A stretch of 64,000 nucleotides of DNA from Cinnamomum chago (Eukaryota; Streptophyta; Magnoliopsida; Laurales; Lauraceae): the NCBI GenBank assembly GCA_038049695.1, contig CP142454.1, positions 88,310,501 to 88,374,500 on the forward strand. The letters are read 5' to 3'. A program made the translations under genes and the position numbers. Positions 24,858 to 35,899 of this stretch are shown piece after piece. The notes below the pieces were generated by a model. It was not told the DNA's origin, did not search any database, and saw only the letters and a program-made list of their open reading frames with translations. The number at the start of each line of letters is the position of its first letter. The first letter of the stretch is position 1.

Positions 24858-27800
24858 ATGTCCCAGTTTCAATCCCTCCTCCTTGTGCTCCTCCTATGGG
24901 GCGCTCTTACAAGTGCAGAACCTTTGAGAATCGGTGTTCCTGTGAATTCTCCATGCCCTAAATACGTGGAGATGAAATGCAACCCAACTTCCAACAAATG
25001 TTTCGATGGTTTCTCCATCCGAGTCTTCAAACTCATACTAAAACGTCTCCAATACAAGAAGCGCTATAAGTTCATTCCATACAATGGTACTTATGACTCC
25101 TTAATCCAGCAAGTCTATTTAAAGGTAAATCCAACTCACCCTTTACTTCATCACATCATATCTTCTTCTTCTTCTTCTTCTTCTTCTTTTTAAATGTCAA
25201 TCTGTAAAGAAGAAGAAAAAAAAAAAAAAAACCAAGAAGAGAAACAGACAATCTCAATCTTGTTCTCCATTTAGTTAGTTGTGAGGTCTCTATGAGAAGA
25301 AGAGAGAAAAATCTGTATCAAAATCTTAATAATAACCAATCATATGTTGTTGATTTTTTTCCTACTTGTGTAAAAGAACTTTGATGCAGCAGTAGGTGAT
25401 ATTTCCATCGTGGCGAATAGGACGCGGTATGTAGACTTTTCTTGGCACTACACGGATATGGGAATGAGGATGGTGGTGTGTGAAGAGCCTAAGGCCGGAA
25501 AGGCTTGGATTTTTGTGAAGCCATTTACAAAGACCATGTGGGCAATGACAGGAGTCATATTTCTGTACAGTGGCCTCATCGTCTGGTTGATGGAGAAGGC
25601 AGGCAATGAAGAGTTGGAAGGCTCCTCCTACAGCAGCCAACTTTGCAGTCTGGTCTGGCTCTCTTTTACCACCCTCTTTCCCATTCATGGTAAGGATTGC
25701 CCTTTAATCATTTCTAGCCATAGCTTCTCATCACTCTTCAAATCATTTCCATATGGATTGGTTTCCATATCTTGTACATGTGTATGTTCTCCACCAGCGC
25801 CGTGAGCCCAACCTAAATAAGCCTGGCCCAACTCTACTTAATTATTGAACTTTGACCCAGCAATGAAAATTGAATCCAACTTCAGGATTTAGGGTCTGGG
25901 TTGACATTTCAGACCCGGCAAATAAATGGATTGGGTCCATCAATTTTAGAAGATCGAGTACCCACACCACCCATAATCAAACCCGCCCCCCGCGGAGATT
26001 GACCCGGCCAGAGCCCACCCAAATCATATCAGGCCCAAGCCAACCCATTTAGTCAATCGGGCCGAGCTTTCTATAACTTGTCTTGAGAAATAAGTCACTG
26101 AGCAAAAATCAATTTATTCAGGCAGGGCTGTTCAGTGCTTTGAGATTTCTATTACTTAATTCAAACCCATCCCAAATGTTATACAGGCCAAGATTTTAAA
26201 TCCAGGCCTATCCTAAGTACTTTACCCAAAGCTCAAACCCCTCTCTCTCTCTCTCTCAATCCATGAGCTTCCAAGAACCAAAAATGGACCCTATTAGCCC
26301 AAAAAAAAAAAACCAAAAGTTGCAAGCGGGCCCCACAAACCAAGCTGGTCATGCTTCATTTTGAATCGCGGTCCTGTGAGTGGGTCTATGCACGGGCCGT
26401 GAGTAAACCACTCAAGGTTTGCCACATCACCGCAGGCAGCCCTTGTCTGGATGCATGACAGGCTGTCCGCGTATATGGCAGGCAGACAGCCGCAGTGACG
26501 TGGCAAACCGTGAATAATTCACTCACATCACCGTGGGATTTTACATCACCAGATCCGGACTCGCTTCTATTTTGGGTAGAGGGAGCTGTTCCATGTCTTG
26601 GTTGTTCCTCTCCCTCTCTCTATCTATATATATCTCACTCACTGTACGTTGTCGTTGGGGCTGGTGGAGCAGGAGAAAAACTCCAGAGCAATTTGTCTAG
26701 AGTGACCATGGTGGTATGATTGTTCGTGGCATTGGTCTTGACCCAGAGCTACACGGCTAACCTCACATCCATGCTCACAGTCAGACAACTAAGGCCGAGT
26801 GTTCTTGATGTCGAGACTCTCAGAAGAAGCTCGGCTATGGTGAGGTGCGACCATGGGTCCTTTGCCAAAAGCTACCTAGAAAATGTCTTGCACTTCAACA
26901 GTTCACACATCCAGACCTACAAGTCAGGAGAAGACTACGCCAACGATCTAAGGACTGGCAAGATCAAGGCTGCGTTCCTTGAACTTCCTTTTATCCAGAT
27001 TTTTCTTGATGCCAACAGGAAGGGTTTTGTTGTCACAGGGCCCACCTTTGAAATCGGTGGATATGGCTTTGTAAGTACTCACCTCACCCCACCTCTCCTT
27101 TCTCATTCCGACTCGGGTCAGATTTGGCCCCTGCAACTAAGCCCCATCAGGTCTGATTCAGGTTAGTGACCGTCCAATTTGAGTGGAGTTTTCAAACCAT
27201 GGGTATTGAGTGAGTCAAATGAGTACATGGCTTAGTGACCATATGTTAGTTTTAAAACCATGGTCCATGTGAGTTCGGATCATCACAATTTAATAACCTA
27301 AATTTTTGGATGACGTGGCGGACTGCTATTGGTCCACTCACGGTGAATGCATACGATAGGTAATTTGGACTCTGGTCCATCTATGTTCAGGACCAAAAAA
27401 AAAAAAAGTAGTTTCATTTGTTTGTAGCACAATAAGCTTGGGACTTGATAACCTTGCCGTTTTGTCTTATGATTTGTTTCATTTCATATAATGACTTCTT
27501 ACCAACTGTGTTTCTTCATATGATATGGATGTTCCTCCTCAGGTATTCTCAAAAGGTTCACCCCTTGCAGAAAAGGTGTCGAGTGAAATTATAGGGTTAA
27601 GAGAAAGCGGTGGGCTTCATAAACTAGAGCAGGAGATGTTGGTCTCTTCTTCTTCTTCTTCTTCGAAGAGTTCAAGTTCTAAGACCGACAGCCAGGACCA
27701 GGACAGTGGCAGGTTGAGCCCAGACGGCTTTTGGGGTCTCTTCATTATCAGTGGGGGAACATCGACACTGGCTTTTTTGCTATTCCAGATCAGTCGATTC

Positions 27801-27992
27801 CATAAGAAATGGCGCCTGAAGAAGCGACATCTGGACGGACCGGTGCCCGAGAATGACCATGTAATCATTCTACACTCATTATCAAAGAGAGAAGCATCTC
27901 CTCACATGGTTAAGGTAAGTTCAGTGCATTATCCTCACCGTTGGCATAATACTATCCAACAGCAGGAGTTTAGAAGAAGCAACACCTTGTAG
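24858..27992 (+). pseudogene. Glutamate-receptor-like (GLR) channel, no amino-terminal domain, in-frame stop in M3
   Basis: Exons 24858-25124, 25377-25689, 26673-27070 and 27543-27992 join with consistent phase (475 codons). Order: signal peptide (SLLLVLLLWGALTSA), ligand-binding lobe S1 from EPLRIGVPV, including DISIVANRTRYVDFSW with the NRTR arginine expected to bind the amino-acid carboxylate, M1 (GVIFLYSGLIVWL), pore loop (SLVWLSFTTLFPIHGEK), M3 with SYTANLTSMLTV, S2 (AAFLELPFIQIFL, GPTFEIGGYGF), a serine-rich linker and M4 (GFWGLFIISGGTSTLAFLLF). Plant GLRs are usually about 900 residues with a roughly 400-residue ATD; none is present and the signal peptide leads straight into S1. Codon 209 (26717-26719) is TGA at the position of a conserved M3 tryptophan. 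All splice sites look sound. If the stop is real, the product ends before M3 and cannot form a channel. Best match in style is clade II GLRs. Confidence 0.9.
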
Positions 27993-28554
27993 AGTAGAGT
28001 GCTCACAACAGATGACCATTTTTCTTGGGTGGGTATAACCTGGTCAGATAATAGGATCTGAAATTCTCTCTTGGTTCACTTGTACATTCACAATTTCCCC
28101 TGCTGCACTCTTGTATTATAATGTAATGTAATCTCCCCTGGCTCTGTCCAAGTGAATGCTGTTGATTTATTGTTTGCAAATGGGTTCCTGATCTCTGCTC
28201 TTGAGTCTTGAAGGGTAGATGAGTCTTGGATTGGCGTTTTAGGCTAGCAAATCAAAGTGCAATATACTACTTTTGCTTGACTTCGTTATATCTTGACTTC
28301 ATTTGATTTGATTCTATCAAATGACAGGAAAGCAGCATCATATTGCCCCTTGGCCTTGAAGCTAATATATATGTTCGGTTTATAATTTTGGACTGGGTCA
28401 GGAACTTCAACACCAACACAAATCGTGGCGAATTTGATCTTTCATGACCTCATCAAACAGATTGAACTCTTCAATTGCAGAATTGAGAAGATTACTCTTA
28501 ATATGCCATCAATTTGAGGAGAACAATTAATTGTTTGCAAATGGATGCTCAATC
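27993..28554 (+). other. GLR 3' region
   Basis: Untranslated sequence after the GLR stop codon, with ATAATGTAATGTAATC near 28117-28132 as a possible polyadenylation region. A consensus donor AAG/GTAAGT at 27915 inside the last exon could allow an alternative C-terminus. Nothing else is recognised before the copia LTR. Confidence 0.4.
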
Positions 28555-28575
28555 TGTTGACCCCACACAGACACT

Positions 28576-28607
<32 letters not shown>

Positions 28608-29263
28608 GGGGGGGGGGGTCAATGTGTCTTAAAAAAATTATATGCAACTACACAACCACAACACAAAAGTTTTTACGTGGTTCACCCTCAGGCTACATTC
28701 ACAGTGCACAAAGAGTGCACTTCCACTATTTTAGCAACACCAACTGCTAGGAGCACCAACCCCTTACAACTTCGCCCGCACCACCGGACAGGAGCACCAA
28801 CCCCTACACTCAAGCACCCACTTGAGCAATTACAAGGATATAAAGAATTTATGACACACACAGGTGCCTTACAATAAAATACCAGCAACACACACAGGTG
28901 TCAAGAAAATATCAATCACGTAGATGATTTCACGGAGATTAGTTCTCAATTAAATTTGCCCTGCAACTCTTGTCAACCACAAACACTAATTTCTAGTCAC
29001 ACCTTTTGCCCACACAAATATAATCTGAAAAAGACTACAAGTAGGAGCATAAATCCACATGAAGTAAAGAGCAAGATAACCATACCACAGATGAGGAACG
29101 GATCAACATATTCTGAAAAACACCTTTGATTAAATAGGGGGGCGGGGCGTCTGTTGAAGATGTTGATGTGAAAGAGAGATGCAATGGCAGCACGTAGTCG
29201 CCTCTAGCTTCTTCTACACAATCAAAGAAATTGCAAAAGATGCCTATATGCACACCGTTTTCT
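28555..29263 (-). repeat. Copia 3' LTR, distal part
   Basis: Left part of the split LTR in + coordinates, the 3' end of the LTR on the element strand. It begins TGTTGACCCC, has a G run, and contains TTTTTACGTGGTTCACCC (28669-28686), a word found in several plant copia LTRs. It ends at the TCT target of CACTA-A. Continuity with 59633-60080 follows from the TCT duplication and from the matching TG...CA ends. Confidence 0.75.
28576..28618. repeat. Poly-G tract (31 G, one T, 11 G)
   Basis: A near-uninterrupted G run inside the LTR. Such a run could fold as G-quadruplex DNA, or could be length-unstable or mis-assembled. The mapped length should not be trusted without long reads. Confidence 0.9.
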
Positions 29264-30353
29264 CACTACTAGAAACTTAAGAATTGGCATTTGAAAAAGC
29301 GGGCGGCCGCTTGTGGCGGTCGCTAGTGATACTTTTAGCGACCGCCACAGGCAGCCGTAATAGCGGTCGCTCCCCACCACTCAAAAACACTTCTTCTTCA
29401 GTTCTTTCCTCCCCAAATGTTTTTCCCATCGCGCGCTCTCCCCTCCCGCGAAACCCTTCAGCCACCTCCCCAAATTTTTTTCCCATCCCGCGAAACCCTT
29501 CAGCCACGCCACCGCATCGGTTCCCCCTCTCCCTCTCTCTATCTCTCTCTCTCTGCACTGTGCCCTCCCACGCCACTGCCGGAGCCCAAAACGGTTATCT
29601 CACTACAAAAAAAATGTCTTAATGAGTCACTTTTAAAGTGTCTTAAAAAGTGGTTTGTGTCGCTTTCCTGATTACTATGCAAGCGTCTTATCTGCCGGCG
29701 TCACTAAAAGTTCGTAAAAGTGTCTCAAGAAATACATTTGTTGTGTCAGTTTCTGTTATCAAAGTGACACAAAAAAATGATTACTTGTGTCACTTTAAAC
29801 CCAAAAGTGACACTGAAATAACTTAAAAGCGTCACAAGAAAGATAACTTTGTTGTCTCCCTTTTCAAAAGCAGTGATCAATATGTTGTTTTCGGACCAAA
29901 AGTGACACAAGTAATCATCAGTTGTGACAGTTTCCATAGAAGCGAGATACCATCCATTTTTTTAAAAATAAAAATACAATATATACATTACTAATAACAT
30001 GCTGCAGTAGGATACACTTTCAAATCACTAAACCTGCCTTACAAAAGATGCAAAAAAATATAGATAGCAACATTCAATAAGAACCATTTTATTAATTGGA
30101 AATTAATCACCATTCACATTAAGGAACGTACTTGCTCGTCCACGCACTAAATCAAACAAACTATTCAAAACATAGCCAATTTGAACCCATCCATAATCCA
30201 AACTGGTTACTGTAAAAGATAAAATTGGATCCAAAGAAGGGAAGAAGTAGTCTTCATTCATGACAGTGAAGAAACAGGTTTGAGGTTATTCATTGCGGCA
30301 ATGCTTTCTCCTCATCAGACCATATTATGTCCTTCCTCATAATCACATTTGCA

Positions 30354-31496
30354 TCAGTGTTGGTGGTAGAGGCTGTTGATGTCATTCCATGACAAGCATT
30401 TGATCTTCTTATGCTGAGGATTGTGGAATTTTGGCTCTTTCGGAATTGTTGGGGTGCTTTAATGACCTTCAACACAACAGGCCAACCACAATACCAAAAT
30501 GTGAGAGGGGGCTTTATTTTCTAATGAAACTTGAAATAAGGATTATGCTGTAGAAAACATGAAAAAACCATTAAGAATATATATCATATGCAACTTTGAA
30601 AAAAATCTCATAATCTTTGGATACTGTATCATAATTCTCACCAGAATATATCATGCTCTTAACGACCAGAAAAAAAAAAAAAAAGAATTCCTTGGTTAAT
30701 CCTCACTCTTGGAAAATGACCATGAACTTCATGAATGCAAATCTCAAATGATTGGAAGGCTGATACTCATTTAAATGACTATTTTCTCATACAGGAGGAG
30801 GGGCCATGCATACCCAATTTTGGATAAATACTATTTGAGTTGTCAAGAGAACATATTCTCAGAATTTTTTTTTTTTTTTACCTTTTGGGGATGAAAGGTC
30901 TTTCAAAATAAGGCATGGGTTGGGCTCTTGGCACTAGCTCTCTTCTCAACCTTCTGATCACTTCCTCTTCTTCCACCTGCAAAGCAAAATCCAAGTATTT
31001 TGATTTTTAAAATACTGATATCAGTTGTAAACAAAGTAATTTCATCTCAAAATCTCCTTATTGAATCCCTCACACTTAAGGCTTCTTTTTAGAGAGGCCT
31101 AGGACAGGGTCTGGCCTATAGGGCCCACCTGGAAGCATTCAAAGCAAAATCCAAGTATTTTGATTTTTAAAATAGTGATAGTTTAATTGTAAACCAAGTA
31201 TTTTTATCTCAGAATTTCCTTATTAAATCCCTCACACTTTTAAGGCTTCTTTTTAGAAAGGCCTAGGACAGGTCTGGCCTATAGGGCCACATGGAAGCAT
31301 CCAAAACAAATTGTTGAGAAGTGAAGTGTAGACGAGGGGAGAGGAGTTAGCGATTTTGAAAGGTCTACCTATGATCTACCAATGAAGAAAAAAGCGAACC
31401 ATCAGATCAGTGTTTGGGAGTGTTGTCTGGAAAAGGTGTGTTCCTAGCTTAAGGACGATCTGGTTATCCCTTAAATTTTCTTTTTTTTTTGTTGGT

Positions 31497-31555
<59 letters not shown>

Positions 31556-32768
31556 ATCTATCAAACCTTTTGCTGTCTCTCTCTTTCCAACCTGTACTGT
31601 TCCATTAGTGTCAACTTTTCAGCAACCTAAAAAATTGAAAAGAAAATCATATTTGCAAATTAGAATAAAAGAGTGATATAATCTTCATATATATATGGTA
31701 TATGCCAGTTAGACAGATGCATGCTGATATTTTCCTAGTTATATCCAATACGTAATAAATCAAGAGAAGCTTACATGGTGGTCAAATTCAGCGTGCTCCA
31801 CTGCACGTACATCACTGTGAAGTATCAAATCAATTGGCCTCGTGCTTTCTTTCACCGGAGGCTTCACCAAGCACTGGGAAAGTATCCCCAAAATGTTAAG
31901 TAATGTTACGTATGCAGGTTAATGGCAATGCTAATAATAATGATGATAGCATAATATACTACTTAAATCATACAACATGCATATATGTTCATGACTGAAA
32001 AAAACTACCTCTTGCTCATGCCTGTATGCATGCATGAGTGACATCAATAATTTAAGAAAAACAGAGTCAGAAAAAGAATAGGGGCCATGCACTTTGGGAT
32101 GCATTACAAAATCCCATGCTCACTTACTAAAATGACAACACTTGCAAGAAATTACTACAATAAATCTGCATTTCTTCTCCCAATCGATAGGATACAAAGC
32201 ATATCACATTTACCAAACCACTTGGTGTTATCCTAGTATTTATAAAGTTCTGCTTCTTTTGTCTCTAAGTTCAAACTAAAATGCCATCACAACTACAAGA
32301 CATTCAAATATGAAAGGCAAGAAAAACCACAGTTGTTATGCTACTATGGAAAAAAAAATGACTACTCCAACACTAAGGGGTGGTTGTATTCTTGGTATTG
32401 AATTCCTAGGATTTCATGGTAAATTAAGGAATTGAATACTAGGATATCAACCTAGTAAATCATATTTCAGGGAAGAGAGGGTCCAATCCACATCTACACC
32501 TTAGTCTTTTTAGATCTTCACCTTCATTCACATTACATATCAAAACATGGTGTGATTGGAATGAGTAACATTCAAAATTCACATCTGACCAACTATCTAC
32601 TGAAATAATAATCAGTTGATTCTCTGGATGAAAAAAGGTGACAGAAAGAAGCTAAGGCCTTGTTACCTCTGGCTCATCAGTTGTCCAGGGGAGTCCTTGT
32701 GCAATTGGTATCCTCTGTTTCTTCTCCTCCATGACCATCTCCTCCACTTTCTTGTGGAACTCTTCTTT
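30354..32768 (-). pseudogene. Captured TPX2-type spindle protein, C-terminal exons
   Basis: Four exons on the - strand: 32676-32768 (EFHKKVEEMVMEEKKQRIPI then AQGLPWTTDEPE), 31775-31873 (LVKPPVKESTRPIDLILHSD then VRAVEHAEFDHH), 30882-30976 (VEEEEVIRRLRRELVPRAQP then MPYFERPFIPK) and 30354-30456 (TPTIPKEPKFHNPQHKKIKC then a stop). These are hallmark blocks of plant TPX2, the spindle-assembly factor that activates Aurora kinase and nucleates microtubules. The third and fourth exons join in phase (AG/C). The usual exon between the second and third, and the whole N-terminal half, are absent. The natural stop is kept and the element 3' end begins about 130 bp further on. Confidence 0.88.
30980..31300. 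repeat. 160-bp tandem duplication in a captured TPX2 intron
   Basis: Units starting CAAAGCAAAATCCAAGTATT at 30980 and 31140 align over about 160 bp with roughly one difference per ten to fifteen bases. Copy 1 abuts the acceptor of the TPX2 exon at 30976. Confidence 0.85.
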
Positions 32769-33186
32769 TTTATAATTAATTGTAAAGATTTCTGAACTCA
32801 AGTCAAAGAGTTAAATTGAAAGACATACCAGAATGTCTATTTGTCTCTCATACTTGCTTCTGATAACTAAGCTCAAGGCTTTATGCAATCCATGTAAGTT
32901 TCCCTTTTTTCGCTTTATAAGAAACTCAAAACTCGAACTCATACACACTCACATTGCACATGTTACCAATCAGCTGACTAATGGTCAGGAACATGTAAAT
33001 TCCTGGTTCTAGAGGGTGCATTTACACTGAATTTTATAGAATCATTGCTAATTATTTTCCAAAACATTAAAATTGTGTTACAAGCATGGCATTCTTAAAA
33101 ATAATCAAAAGAAAAGGGTGTGGCAATTGCAGTTTGACTACTCTCAGATGATGATAATGATGAATTTTTGCTACAAGAAATCATAC

Positions 33187-33325
33187 CTGAATGCTAGTTT
33201 GTCTCAGCTCAATATTGAAGGGAGGTGGTTCTCCACTTATCTGTCCAGTTATATAAACAAGTTCATTTTCTTTAAGATGGCAGGCAGCAATTTGTGCCAA
33301 ATCACCTTCAAAGACCATTGGAATC
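33187..33325 (-). pseudogene. Captured exon of an organellar ssDNA-binding (OSB) protein
   Basis: A 139-nt exon with an acceptor on one side and a GT donor on the other reads IPMVFEGDLAQIAACHLKEN, then ELVYITGQISGEPPPFN and IELRQTSIQ. The MVFEGDLA-IA-HL-E-D-VYV-GQLSG-PPP block is the OB-fold core of plant OSB proteins, which bind single-stranded DNA in mitochondria or plastids. Only this exon is present; flanking conserved OB-fold parts are missing. Confidence 0.75.
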
Positions 33326-33677
33326 CTGGTTTAGAGAGAGAGAGATAGAGGGAAATCCACAAATAAATAGAGATATGAGCAAAAGTAATCAGATAAAGAA
33401 GATGAACGCATTAAGCATCTAAGTTTTCAAGCAATTTAAAGAAGCTTAGGGTGTTCAAATGAGAAGTGGACAAAACAGAGGCCGAGAAAAATGTCCACGG
33501 ATCACATTGGACAATTGCATTTTGAAGAATGATTTAATACAAAATATATATTACTTCTAACACTTCTTTCATCATTGATCTTCAATGCCTCAGTACATAC
33601 ATCTAATAAGACCCAATTGATGTGATGAAGGAACTATCATATTCATTTCTAGCATCACTCAAGTTGATGAGCATTAC

Positions 33678-33762
33678 CTTAGTCCTATCACGCCAACCAA
33701 GCACAAATGGCCGAGAGAGCAAACCCAATTTGCTTGTAGGTTGTTCCTGTGTGGGAGAACTT
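33678..33762 (-). pseudogene. Unidentified 85-nt exon shared with CACTA-A
   Basis: Bounded by CAG and GTAATG, it reads SSPTQEQPTSKLGLLS, then RPFVLGWRDRTK. I do not recognise the parent gene. The same exon and its flanks occur in opposite genomic orientation at 55605-55689 in CACTA-A. This copy lacks the TC tract that precedes the exon there. Confidence 0.6.
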
Positions 33763-33873
33763 CTGTTATTCCTTTCTTATGAAATAGTTAATGAAAGCAA
33801 CATCAGGTAACTGAGCTGAGTTATATCGATCATTATTCTAATAACCGAAATCTAACAAAAATGTACTACTTAC

Positions 33874-34229
33874 CTCTAGAACAGAACCCTTCAATGCAAG
33901 TCTTTCAATTGCAGGCGAACCCTCAATGAACTGGAGAAAATTACTCAGGGCGCATCCAATAATCAAGATACATGTTAGTCAAACGTGGACAACTTCCAAT
34001 TGAAAAATACCCGAAAAATCCATCAATTTCCAAGTAACGAAGATTTGGAGCATCAATGTGAAATGCCGGAGTATCAACGTACAATGCCGGACAAATTTCG
34101 GAACGTAATTTCACCGTCTCTAGAAGAGGGCATTTCGAAATCAGATATGCAATAGCTTCTGCTGATATAAAAACCTCATCAAGATCCAGGGCCAAGAGCT
34201 TATGGAAACCTTTGAATGTTGGGGGTACT
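33874..34229 (-). pseudogene. Captured F-box/FBD-type LRR protein exon with a frameshift
   Basis: From the acceptor side it reads VPPTFKGFHKLLALDLDEVF, ISKCPLLETVKL, HIDAPNLRYLEIDGFFGYF; after a frame change near 33945 it continues NFLQFIEGSPAIERLALKGS to the donor CTAGAG/GTAAGT. F-KGF--L--L-L, S-CPLLE-L-L, NAPNL-YL-I and P-I-RL are the leucine-rich part of plant F-box/LRR proteins (At1g13570 type), substrate adaptors of SCF ubiquitin ligases. The F-box itself is missing. Confidence 0.75.
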
Positions 34230-35565
34230 CTGTGAGTTGATTGCACATGCACGTGCAATGGGGAATTTTGGTCCTATGTTGTTACCTTAGCCATGAGCAT
34301 GCACTTCAATCTTCCTCTTGTCAAAAATATTTACATCATGCTTTTGATTAGTTTGACAAATGCTTTGACAGTGATATGAGATGAAGCTACAGTAAAAAAG
34401 AACTTCAATAAGTATGATGAGCAAAGAAAATGGACCCATCTCTCTTTATACTTTTCTTAAGCAATGATTCTAGAAAAATAACCATGAGTATAGCAACTCC
34501 AATCCATAGAATGATAGTACAAATGCTTTAATTCAAGAGTGCACTGCAAATCAATTGGTTTTGGGCCTCAGTTATACCTTTCTTAGCTATATATAAAAGT
34601 TGAACACATTTCAATCTTGTAGTTCATGACTTTTACATGATATTTTGGATAATTTTCTTTAAAGAGATAAAAAGTGACTTACAGTAGTAACTTTTCCAGC
34701 TAATATGTATGGTTGGACCTAGTCACTTTAATGACTTGACCCATTTTAACACAATATTGCAGTTGTGCCGGGAGGGTGACCATGAGAGGGCTATGAAAGT
34801 AAGTCATGTTAAATGCTGTTGGACCTATAAAATAGAAGTATATTGCTTCTAGTATTTATTTGAGGAGATGATACCTTGCCTCTATTCTACTAGAGTTTTC
34901 TGGGTATCCATACATTGATTGAATTCAATCATTGATATGCTTTCCTGTACTAGTTAAATCTCTAACCTAATATGAGTTAGTTGTACTTGACTGTTTGTTG
35001 ATACCAATGTGGGATGGCAAACAAATCAAGACATGGCCCAAATTTTTGTCAAGAGCCTGTGATTTTTTTTTCTCTTTTTTTGAGAAATGGAGCTTTACCT
35101 TACTTAATTCTACTAGTAGAATTGCCAAACAAGCCTAGGTAAGGTGTCGTTTTTAATTGGCTATATTTATTGCTAGAAGAGAGGGATTTTGGAAAATCAA
35201 AAGTTAGATTTTTTTTTTTTTGGTGTGCACTACAAAAAAAAGGACTTTTAGTCTCGCTTTTAAATTGAGCTTTTGTGTCGCTTTTACAATAAAGTGACAC
35301 AATATAGTCTGATGTGTCACTTTAGAGAAGGAATAAACGAGGAGGAGGTTTGTTGTGTCACTCTGAACTATAACGCGACACACAGCGGTCACTAAAGCCC
35401 TAACACGCCCACCCCACTTTTACTTCCCACGTTTTTTTACACTTTTCCTTCCCACGTTTTTTTTCCCTCTTTTCCCTTTCCCCTTTTCCCCTCCTGCGCT
35501 GCGCTCAATCTGCCCTCCCACTACACTAGCGACGATTCCGCCGGAGCCCACCTACGCCGGAGATC

Positions 35566-35628
35566 TCTCCCTCCCTCCCTCCCTCCCTCTCCCTCTCCCT
35601 CTCCCTCTCCCTCCCTCTCCCTCCCTCT

Positions 35629-35682
<54 letters not shown>

Positions 35683-35756
35683 ACTATGATGCCCTCCCGC
35701 GCGCCGGACTCCCTCCCTCCCTCTCCCTCTCCCTCTCCCTCTCCCTCTCCCTCTCG
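35566..35756 (+). repeat. CT-rich simple repeat in the CACTA-1 leader
   Basis: CCCTCT, CCCT and CT runs broken only by a short GTGCACTATGATGCCCTCCC. Pyrimidine-rich leaders of this sort follow the left end of CACTA-A, CACTA-1, CACTA-2 and CACTA-E alike. Confidence 0.85.
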
Positions 35757-35899
35757 CTCTGCACTGTGCCGCCCTCCCGCACACCGGAGCCGCCACCGGT
35801 TCTCTCTGCCATTAAAACCTCAAAAACGAATAACAACTTCTGAAACAAGCTTCTTTCCTTACACTCTGCATCAAAATCATTTCCAGGTACGTTAATGAT

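Noticed and set aside
26717-26719. Selenocysteine at the GLR TGA
   Set aside because: Land plants lack the selenocysteine insertion machinery, and the position is a conserved tryptophan.
33622-33810. A 62-codon gene on the + strand and its copy at 55521-55745
   Set aside because: It is the antisense of a spliceable exon with AG/GT borders on the other strand; the frame itself has no family features.
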